Source of the DNA: Limnomonas spitsbergensis | Lineage: Eukaryota; Chlorophyta; Chlorophyceae; Chlamydomonadales | Assembly: GCA_037349105.1 (NCBI GenBank) | Contig: JAYJMM010000106.1 | Location: 558,001 to 622,000, forward strand | Direction: 5' to 3' | Length of the DNA stretch: 64,000 nt | Shown here: positions 43,967 through 53,462 of the stretch, piece after piece | Numbering within the stretch: position 1 is the first letter of the stretch | Layout: every line of letters starts with the position of its first letter | Position numbers and translations under genes: made by a program | Notes under the pieces: model-generated | Databases searched by the model: none | Seen by the model: only the letters and a program-made list of their open reading frames with translations | What the model was told of the DNA's origin: nothing

Positions 43967-46450
43967 CTAACCCTCAACAATGCCCACAGCACAGTCAACA
44001 AAAGCAAGTGCATCCCACCCCTGCTCAGCCTGGTACAGCTGGTGGAAGTTAGTGGCAGCGCCCGGGGGACCTGCCCACCCCCGCTCCCATAACTGCTCCC
44101 TGTCACTAGGACACCGGAAGCACACATGTAGCGCATCATCCTCCACCTGCTCGCTATCCCCCCGTGCCCAACACCGCTGGCAGCAGCGTGCCTCTCGCCG
44201 CTGACTGTTGCGCCGTCCTCTGGTACCAGCCGTGCTGATCGCGCCGAGCCGCAGTCGCAAATTTATGCGCACACAAGCACACTCCCTCTGGCTAGTGCGG
44301 CTCTTGGCTTGCGCCAGCACGGCACCTGCCGTGGACTGGAACCAGGCGCGGTAGGTCGCCGCAGATCTGTGCTCGGTGGTAGGGTCCCTGGGGTCCCCAC
44401 CGCCGCTTGCGTCCAGCTGTGCTTGCTCGTAGGCTGCGTGAAAGAGTGCCAACACCTCTGTGATGGGTAGGCGCTGTAGGGCAGCTGCTGCCTCGCGCAA
44501 GGTGGGGGTGGCTGCCCCCTGCTCCAGCTCCTCTAATGCACCCAGCAGATCAGAGCACCAGGTGCGGCCGCCAGTGCCCTGGCTGACTGCAAGTTGCATA
44601 TCTGCTGCCATGGCTTGAGCCATGAGAGGGATGTATTGCTGTGCCGCCGGTGCCACCGCTGCGTTGTAGAAGCAGAGGATATGGGTCCACCAGTCTCGCT
44701 GTAGTGGCTGGAGCTGCAGCTCACTCAGGACTCCCCAACTGGCGGCTGATGCAGGTAGCCCCACAGCCTGGCGTAGGTGCTGAAGCAAGCTGGACTGCAT
44801 TTTGCTGGAGAGACATTGCCGCGGCCGAAGGTGGCTGGTGGCCCACACCACGTCGCCGTAGGTGGCCGCAGGCGCTGCATACACAGCTGCCAACCTGCGG
44901 ATGCGGGTGGAAGATGGCGCCTTAGGCCCACCTTGGCTGCCATGCGGCGAACGCGGTGCAGCGCGGCACCCAAAGGCTCCTCTCTACCCTCCATGGCCCT
45001 CTTCATGCCGCCGCTTTCGTGCTGAGTGATGCCCAAGAACTCGAATGCTTGGACACGCTTCAACACGGCACGGTCAGGGCCGTAAACGCAAACATGGGCT
45101 GGCTGTCGGCGCTGCGCTGCTAAGCGGCTGCCAAACTCCATGACCTCTGACCTACTGACATTGACCTGAAGCTTTTTATGTGCCGCATATTCATGCAAGG
45201 CATCAAGCATGCGTTGCAGCCCTGCTGGGGTGCGGGCTAGCAAGGAGAGGTCGTCCGCATACAGCAGGCAGCGTAGCTGTCGCCTCACCTACACCTCAAT
45301 GCCCTCTGCCGGGCACTTGGCTACGAGCATGGCCGGCAGGTCACTGAGGTAAAGGCTAAAGAGCAGGGGGCTCAGGGGGCAGCCCTGCTTGATGCCTCTG
45401 GTGCAAGGCACAGGACCAGTGCGCTTGTGGCCGTCAGTGAGCGTGTAAACTGCACCGGCATAAAAACGCTTGCACCGCGCGTAACAGGCATGCAGGCATG
45501 TGAAGATGCTTGCATAAATGCCGCCACAGCTGCTCCTGGGGCACGCTGTCATAGGCCTTTGTGAAGTCCTCAAAGGCCACATGCAGCTTGCCACGGCCTG
45601 CAGCTGCCCGTTGAGCATGGACTGCATGCCTGAGGAGGAAAGCAGCCTGGAACGTGCCACGGCGCTGTTAAAAACCAAACTGCTCAGGAGGGACGTGGCC
45701 GTGCAATCGCGCCCACTCATCAGTGATGGCAGTGAGCATGCTGGCATACAGCCGGTAAAGCACGCTAGTGATGGCGATGGGCCGATAATTACCGGGATCA
45801 AGGGGGCCGCCCTTCTTGTAAACAGGCTGAATCCTGACTGGCTGCCAGGCACTAGGCATTCCCCCCTGCACCGCCATCGCAGTCAACCAGTCTTGCAGCA
45901 GATCCCTCAGCACGTGCCGTTGCTCCACCTCTGAATCGTCCTCTACCATAGCCAACTTAATAAAGGGTGCCGCCAGACCGTCTAGGCCCGCCGCAGTGTG
46001 TACACTCATGCGGGAGAAGGCCCTTGCGAAGCAAGAGGCAAGCTGCTCAGCTGACACGCCTAGGTCCTCCGGCTGAGCGGTGATAGGGGGCAAGTTTGCC
46101 TGTGGCGCCGCAGGAGAGGGGGGCACAGTAGCGGTGAATTGCTGTCGCAGGTGTGCCTCCCACTTCAGGGTGGAGACAGCCGAGGTGGGGCAGGTCTGCC
46201 GCCTCTCTTGCAGCTGCTCCCGGTAGACGTTGCACTCGCTACGCTGCAGCCTGTCAGCTATAGCCGCTGCCATATGGCGCGTATAGTAGCGGCGACGTCG
46301 TCGTGCTGTGGACTTGAAGCGCTGCCTGGCTGTCTTGCGCTCTGGGCCCGGGGCACTTCCAAGGGACTTCGCTTGAAGCGCAGCATATATAGGCGCTCTG
46401 AACCTCCGCATCCCAACAGGGGGGGCGCTGATGCTGCCCACGCTGGGCAT
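43967..46450 (-). pseudogene. Non-LTR retrotransposon ORF with reverse transcriptase, decayed
   Basis: Minus-strand reading shows an RT finger region (PVYKKGGPLDPGNYRPIAIT), motif A (AFEDFTKAYD), motif B (GIKQGCPLSPLLFSLYLSDL) and motif C (CLLYADDLSLLA). A C-terminal zinc-knuckle-like CQRCWAR..HVCFRCP follows, then a GWDALAFVD..IVEG tail. The order is that of a LINE-type ORF2. It is broken: an in-frame TAA near 45670 after EQFGF, a frameshift near 45440, a TAG at about 45290, and another frameshift near 44890. No apurinic endonuclease domain is visible upstream, so the copy is probably 5'-truncated near 46.5 kb. Not expected to be active. Confidence 0.88.
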
Positions 46451-47011
46451 GGGGCCGCGTAGTGCGCGTCATATGCCAGCATCTTCGGCCGCAGACCAAA
46501 TCACAGCAGTGAGCGCTGCTGCGGCTGCCTCGTCGCCTGTCTGCATGTGATCAAGGTAGTGGAGAGGCTGGCGGGCTCGCAGGTGTTGGCTCGGCTGGGG
46601 CAGCAGCAGGAGTAGCTATGGGTGGAACGGGAGCAAAGCTGAGCCGCTTCGAAGCACGATGCATCGCGGAAGCTGCCATGCACTCCCTCCCATTCTGGTG
46701 GCGTCAGACGTTTACAGAGGCAGTAGACTTAAGGACCGTGCCACAACGCCCACAAATGGTATGTTTATTCATGATACACCAGACCAACACTATCATATGC
46801 TGCGTGTTATACAGCTCTTTCTAAGGCTGGCTCAGCTGGTTTCAGGGTGTGCCCAATGGAGCCAAACCCTCAGTATGGGGGCCATGGGTCATGTGGTAAT
46901 TCAAGCAAAATATTTTAGGGTGTGAATGGAATCATGTTGGCATGAAGAACATAGATTTGCCGCTGCTAGCCTCATCAAACCTCCAGAAAAAAGATAACAA
47001 GTTTTCCAACT

Positions 47012-47575
47012 ACCGTAGTGACACGATGAATTGGTGATACAATCACTTAGGTTAAAGAAAATTAAAGAAAAAGCATAACATGGTGATTTAAGTTTGGTTA
47101 AAGGATTTGACTTTTTTTATTTGTGATTTAGCTTTGGTTAAAGCTTTTTTTTACACCATGGATTTCACTACATATACATGAGGCAGCGCCTCAGGTGGTC
47201 AAGGATACTGTTGCATGGTTCTCCGCTCATGGTTATGATGTTGCTGCTGCGTTGAAGCAGGCACCCTTAAGCCTTTCTGGAAAGCACCAGGCAGAGCGAA
47301 CCGACGGGAAGGCTAGAAAGAGAAGCTGAACATAACCTACTAAAACAAACAAAGAAGGCACAAGGAAGTGCAGCTTTCGAGGTCGAATGACGGCTGGCAA
47401 TTTTTTCGCGCCCCAATACGCACAAGGGGGGATTTGAACTGGCGGGTTCAGGGCTTTGAGGTCGAAAATTGCGGTGATTCGCTTTGGTTAAAGGTTTTCC
47501 CTGCATTGTACGTGGTGATACATTTGGTTATTCGTATAACTAAAGTGTATCACCAATTCATCAGGTCACTACGGT
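47012..47575. mobile_element. 564-bp element with ~30-bp terminal inverted repeats
   Basis: The left end ACCGTAGTGACACGATGAAT.. (47012-47041) is the inverted copy of the right end at 47545-47575, with about 27 of 29 bases matching through TTGGTGATACA. The interior has repeated TTTGGTTAAAG motifs and no convincing transposase. Probably a non-autonomous DNA transposon. Target-site duplication is unclear. Confidence 0.7.
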
Positions 47576-47871
47576 TTTTAATAATTTTCGAGACCACCCA
47601 CGCCCCCCCCCCCAACTTTGCCCCCCCCATATCTACCCCCATTTCCCCACCCCCCCTGGGCCAAAAACATTTTAAGAACAGCTATGGAAAGCTCTCGTTT
47701 ATCTCTACAACTTTGGGGATGTGGTCGATTTTTTTGTTCCCCCCCCCCCCCCCCGGCAGATATAGCCGAATAGTGAACTAGGGGGTCGGCAGCGGGGAGA
47801 GGTTGCGAAGATGGTAGAGGGGGCATGGGAGCCATGATAGCCAGAGGGTGGCTTGAGGGTCCATAAATACC

Positions 47872-47965
47872 GCAATGGTTTGCTTTTCTTGGGACTTTAC
47901 AAGGTGTGAGGCCGGCCGTTCAACCCTGAAAACCTGAAACACACAAAAAACAGCCCGGGTGCGTA
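47872..47965 (-). repeat. Dispersed repeat E, inverted
   Basis: GGACTTTACAAGGTGTGAGG CCGGCCGTTCAACCCTGAAAACC..AAAAAACAGCCCGG is the reverse complement of 165-245. Confidence 0.62.
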
Positions 47966-48178
47966 TGGTACAGGTAGGTGTAGTGAGGGTCTTTCCATCT
48001 TGATGACCCACAAAAAAATGTCCACACTTCCAGATGTACCTTGAGGTACCCCTGCTGCCGTACTTGCGTTAACTTTTTAGCGTATTCTTTCCTTCATCCA
48101 TGCGACCAGCGAAGAGCGTGAACATATCATCATAGTAATCATATATTTACCTGCTCTCACCTTGATACATGCTTACAG

Positions 48179-51100
48179 CCGTATCGGTGCTGGTGGAGCC
48201 ACACCATCAGCTGCCGCTTCAAAGAGGCGCCCTCGGGACAACCGACCAGCCGATGTCCAGCTGTATCGAATCTGTCCAGCCCTTCGACTCCCCTGCCCAT
48301 CAGCATTTGCAACAATTGGATCCAGCACAAGAATACGACCCGGGAGCCGAGGCAGCAGCAGGAGCAGAGCACCAGGATGGTCTGGCTCAGGAATGCTGCC
48401 AAGCGGTCGAGGAGGATCCCGAAGGCCTGTCCTCCATGCACATCCCGGACCAGCGGGAGGATCATCTCAATACCAGCTGCCCAGTGGACCCGCCTACAGC
48501 CGCTGCGGACGCTGCTGGGTCCAGCGCCTCTCAGTACGGCGTCGATGCCTACGTCGCCCGGCTCAAGGCGGTCACCGATAACTCGATGGCCGGTGTCTCC
48601 CAAGCGATTTTTGCGATGGACTATGAAGTAGACAACATGCTCGAGGTACGACGGGTAGCAACAGAGCGTCTGGCATAGTATGGGCGAGACCTGTAAGCAT
48701 GTGTGCATGGGAGTTATGGCACTGGGTTAACCATATAACAACAATGCATGTGCAAGGGGAATGCCATATGGGCATGAGAGTCATGGTACCTGGTGGGCAT
48801 GGGAAAGGGCTCTGGCCTTGAGAATGTGAGTAATAGCGTCTGGAGGAAGGTCTGTGGGTATTGGGCATGAGGGTCATGGTACAAGGTGGGCACGTGCGAG
48901 GCCTGTGGCCAATGGCAATATCAGCACGAAACCGGCCTCCCCTTTACAAGCCATGGGAGTGGTTGTGATTGAGGGCTGGGGCTGGAACTCTTCAGAAGCA
49001 TGGGAATGGGTGGGAGTGTTGGTATGGGCATGGATAGAGACCTAAGAGTGTGAACTCAGGATGCTCTGAGAGTCTGCGACGATTGTACTGTAGAGTGGCT
49101 AAAGTATACATCTTTGTTTTATGTCAAGAGGCATGGAGACCTAGCTGAATATGGAATCCACTGAGGCTGCAATGAGACGATTGTACTCTACAGTGGCTAT
49201 ACATCTCAGCTTTGTTTTGTGTCAAGTGGCATGGAGTCCTGGATGAGTACGGAATCCACCATTTGTCATGCATGCCTGCTAACTGAGCCCTTTGCTGAAT
49301 GAGATGATACCATGGACCACGCCCCACTGACCATGCACCACTGGATCCACCTGCACTATTTCAGTACGTCGTTGAAGCTTCCCAACCTGCTCGCTCGGCC
49401 TGGCCCTTTCCAACCTGCTCGCTCAGCCTGGCCCTTTCATTAAGGGCAGAGGTTACTTTTGTTCACACCTTCTCAACAACCATACCCCCTCAACGATGCA
49501 GAGACAACGTGACGGCCATGAGGGCCGACTGCGCTCCCAAGAGAGCTTCATCCGGAACGACCAAGCGGCGGCGAATGGCCGCAGTTTTTTGCTGGTCCAA
49601 ACAGATATCGACAGGGCTCAAAGCCGTCTAGCTGCTGCTTGCGTGCCAGCTGCAGTAGTTCCCGCGACGCCAAGCAGCCCAGTCCGGAGGAGTACTCATG
49701 CATACCTCCGGGCGCATGGGCGCAAGGGCCCGGGCATTTTTGCTTCTTCGGACACCTCGGGGGCAGCAAGAGCATCCCCTCCGGCGGTGTCCGCGGAGGC
49801 CACCGTGGAGCACAGCGCTGCCGCCAATACCGCTGCGATACATGCCCTTGAACGGCGCATTGCAGATCTACAGGCTGCTTTGGCCTCAACCTATGGGGAT
49901 GTTCCAGCTCCCTCAGCATCCATGCAGGTACTAGCATTGCTTGGCGGGCAGTTGTTAGACCATGGGCTCAGCTGTATAGTATGTGATCAACCAACTCCAG
50001 TTGGTTGAGGCTGGCCCAACCATTTCCAGTTGGTTGGGCCAGCCTTTCCTGACTTAATTTTGCCGTTTTTGTACTTGGTAGCCTTAGCACCCTCCTCATA
50101 CCGCCTTACTGCCCAGGCAGCATTGTTTCTATCTGCTCGCACAGTCGTGCCCATGTGGCAGGCCAGATGGCAATCCCTCATGTTTTGGGACATGCATCGT
50201 AAACAAAAGGAATGGGAGAGCCCCCCCCCCTCCCTCTGGTTCTCCCTCTCTTGATGCAGCCCATACTGTAAATTCAGATGAAGCTTAACTAGCTAGCGAG
50301 TCATGATTGGAGTTGCCACCCCATTCACCCTAGCTCACTGCCTCCAACCAGGCATCAGTGCATATTTTAGCGTGCTTCAGCTACAATTCAGCTACATCAC
50401 GGACCATGGCCGTAAGGGGCTGATGCAGCAAGCCCTGTTGCTTGGACCACCGGCCATAGGCCGGTCAAGGTTTGGTCCCAATCGGTCCAGAGGTGGCCGC
50501 CCGGCGGCCCCCTGAAGGTGGTCTGGCGTTCAGTAAATTAATCAATGCCAAGAATCCACCCAAGCCTCCTGCCTCCGGCTTGCTCTTGCGTTGGTGGTGC
50601 CTGCTGCAACACGGGGGGGAAGGATTAGGGCCCGAGCCTGCTGCTGTGCATTTCCTCTTTTGTCTGAGGCCGCTCACCCGTGCATGGTCAGTTGACACTT
50701 AACTCAGTAAACCCTCTCTCAGGTGTCCCCTGACGAGAGGATAAGAGTAGGCTATGGCGAGGGCCCCTCTACACCGCAGTCTGTGCTGTTAGAGTTGTCG
50801 CTCGGGCTGGATCTCGAAATTAATGCAGAGGCGTATCGAGACTCTGAACAACTATGGCAGCAACACTCCACCCAAGCGCCTCCAGCGAAGCCGCCTAGCA
50901 CCAGAGCGGCTCCTGAGCAGCTGCAAGCGAGCCGAACAGCTCCTGAGAAGCAGCAAGCCACCAGAGCTGCGAAGCAGCATCAACCTACTGGCATGGCTTC
51001 GGAGCAGACGCAAGCCACCAGAGCGGCTTCGGAGCAGCATCAATTTACTGACGCGGCTTCAGAGCAGAAGCAAGCCGCTAGCCTGGTTTCTGAGCAGCAC

Positions 51101-53120
51101 CAAGCCACTAGCCTGGTTCCAGAGAAGCAGCATGCCACCAGAGCAGCTTCGGAGCAGCAGCAAGTCGCTGAAGAGGGCTTAGGATCGGACTGTGTCTCAT
51201 CAGAGGCCCCAAATAGGTAAGGGGAGCCAGGTGAGGAGAGAAGGACGCAGGGCAGAATGCTGCTGAACGCTGGCATGCTGGTACCTTGCACTGATAGCCA
51301 TGTCTTGGGTGGAAATCTTGTGTGTAAAGAAAACAAGTATAACAGGAGCTTCATTGTAGGATGCTACTCAGTTTGTTTGGGGGGGGGGGGGGGGACATGC
51401 ATGGCCTGAGGGCCATATTTGAGGCCATAATATTTCATGTCAGAAAGAGAAAACACTGCTCCACTGCTTGATGGTTGTTCCCCCCTCTGATGCAGCAGGT
51501 GTTTTTCTTATCACCGTAGGACCGTTTTGACTCCACCATTAATTACTCAATGTTTGGGGTGCGCGGACTGGCTGCCCAAACATTAGCGGTTTAAAATTAA
51601 TTCAAAAACCAGCTGCGCAGACCAGTCAGTCACGGGCGGGTGGTGCACAGACTAAACAAAACAGACTAAACAAAACAGCTGCGCGTCCGAAAAAAAGAAA
51701 CATTTCAACAAATTGCCGCTGCGCAGTGCGTAGTGGTATGTTGTTTGCCTGCGCAGTGATTAGGAGGAATATAAAAGATAGGGGGGCGCGAACCCTATGG
51801 GGGCTACGGTACCATGGGGCAACATATGGTTTTTTGATATTTTATGGGCCACCCAGCTGAGCCAGGCACCGTAGCATCTAGTCTGCCTCAGGATCTACAC
51901 TACGGACATGAAGTGCCCGGGCCCCCTTGCGTTGTATGTACTTATTCAGTGTGTCGCAAGTAAAAAAATGTGAGGCATCACCACTCATTTGGATGGATAA
52001 GCTTGTGTGATCATTGGCCCGGCCCACTGTTTAATCCCCGAATGGCCTCACACCCAGACCTGGCCTGAGACCTGATGCCTCCTGGCCCTCCCCATGCGAA
52101 TCAGGCAGAAGGAGCATGCAGGGGAGCTCTCCAAGCCTAAGCTAGACGAGACTCAGCGCACCCTTGAGCTAGCTGCGAGGCCCAAGCTGGATGTCAGTCA
52201 GTGCTCTCTTAAGCAGGCTGTGAGGTCCGACACCAGGTCCGAGGGCAAGGCGCAGCTGCAGGTGAGAGGATAGGCCTCAATCCAGAGGCATCGAGAGCGC
52301 AGACCATGCACCCCTATCTCTATGGCTCAAGATCTGAGCTTCGTGTCAGTCAGCAAAGCTGGTAGGCCTGTCAGCATACATGCCCAGCAGTATATTTAGA
52401 TGCGCTTGCTCAATGCCTCTTGGCTCACTGACTCCTTGCTGTTCCCCTGCTCCCCTCTCTCTACACACTCCTCAGTACCGCAGGGATCTGCTGCACACTC
52501 CTGTGGTTGAGAGTAGAGAGTCATCCACGTCTTTTTCTCAGCAGTACGTGTGGGTGGCTCAGTCGTCCGCTGAACGCTTAGACGCAGAGGCGGGCCCGTT
52601 GCCGCATGGATCAGCGACGCATGCGCCTGGTGAACCTATCCAGCAGCAGATAAGGCCTAGAGACCTTGACAGGACTCAGGGGGCCTCCTCAGCTAAGGCA
52701 TCGGGGTCGAGTGTGGATCTCAGCCCAGGACCGGATGCAGTGGGCGCGGCTTGGGGCGGAACAGCGGTATCGGCAGCAGCATTGCCGGCATCAGCAGCAG
52801 CATTGCCGACAACAACCTCGTCAACAGCAACATCACTGCCGGCAACAGCCACATCACTGCCCGCAACAGCTGCAACAACATCTGCATCAATGCCCACAGG
52901 GGGGTGGCCTGGCGAGGCACCTGGTCTCCGGACCTTGCCCACTGGGCTGCCTGCTGAAGATGAAGCCGCCCTGCAGGCAGCAGCCTACCTTGCATCCTCT
53001 AGACCGCTCGCTCCTGGCCGGACGTCGCTTTTGTCCAAGATCACTGGTGACGTCAGCGCCTCTCTGCCCTCATTGAAGAAGGGCAGAAGTTGCGAGGCCT
53101 ATAAGTTGGCCCTGGGGCTG
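48179..53120 (+). CDS. Large Gln/Ala-rich protein of unknown function, five exons
   Basis: Exons: 48179-48645 (or Met at 48169), 49502-49927, 50723-51216, 52105-52261, 52476-53120. All four joins keep phase, giving ~730 residues, open at both ends. Exon 1 ends YGVDAYVARLKAVTDNSMAG..AMDYEVDNMLE. Exon 2 has ALERRIADLQAALASTYGD, a short coiled-coil-like helix. Exon 3 contains about ten degenerate 11-13-residue units like RAASEQ-QAT, rich in Gln, Ala and Ser. Exon 4 is charged and helical (HAGELSKPKLDETQRTLELA). Exon 5 has an Ala/Thr/Ser-rich low-complexity linker and ends SCEAYKLALGL before GTGAGT. No catalytic or binding domain recognised; a scaffold or regulatory protein is possible. The gene must continue past 53120, toward or through the 39-bp array. 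Confidence 0.72.
49987..50044. repeat. Two adjacent perfect hairpins
   Basis: TCAACCAACT-CC-AGTTGGTTGA (49987-50008, 10-bp stem) is followed at once by GGCTGGCCCAACCA..TGGTTGGGCCAGCC (50009-50022 with 50031-50044, 14-bp stem, 8-base loop). They lie about 60 bases after the donor at 49928. Confidence 0.85.
50356..50547 (-). mobile_element. MITE family A copy in intron
   Basis: CAGTGCATATTTTAGCGTGC..GGTCTGGCGTTCAGTAAATT with the reverse-orientation core (CTGTTGCTTGGACCACCGGC). Flanks CCAGGCAT and CCAAGAAT match at 6 of 8. It lies in the intron between exons 49502-49927 and 50723-51216. Confidence 0.7.
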
Positions 53121-53395
53121 GTGAGTAGTCAGATTGCACCTGCGTGCAATGGGTTGCTTCACCTGCCAGGCTTATAAGTTGGCCTTGGGGCCGTGAGCCG
53201 ATAGCACCTGCGTGCAATGGGTTGCATCACCTGCTGGGTGGGTGTAAGCCACATGACATGTGGCATCACGTATCAGGCCTATAAGTTGGCCCTGGGACGG
53301 GTGAGTCAGATAGCATGCGCGATTCTGCGTGCAATGGGTTGCATCACCTGCCTGGAGGGGGTAGGCCGCATGACATGTGGCATCACAGATCAGGC
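53094..53395 (+). repeat. Irregular tandem of an exon-end plus splice-donor segment
   Basis: Core GGCYTATAAGTTGGCCYTGG plus donor, then TGCGTGCAATGGGTTGCATC ACCTGC, occurs three times (from 53097, 53170, 53277). A spacer CACATGACATGTGGCATCAC repeats in the last two units. Confidence 0.9.
53277..53300 (+). CDS. Possible 24-nt microexon copied from the preceding exon end
   Basis: Flanked by TATCAG and GTGAGT, it encodes AYKLALGR in phase 0. This is the same peptide as the end of exon 52476-53120. It may be used as an extra exon or be inert. Confidence 0.3.
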
Positions 53396-53396
53396 C

Positions 53397-53462
53397 ACAA
53401 GTTGTTGTAACAAAGGGAATGCAACTACCCACTGCCATTTTCGGAAGGGCCAGGCAGAGCGC
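53397..53462 (-). repeat. Dispersed repeat D at the edge of the 39-bp array
   Basis: The reverse complement reads GCGCTCTGCCTGGCCCTTCC..GGCAGTGGGTAGTTGCATTC..TTGTTACAACAAC, matching repeat D. The 39-bp satellite starts immediately after it. Confidence 0.65.
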
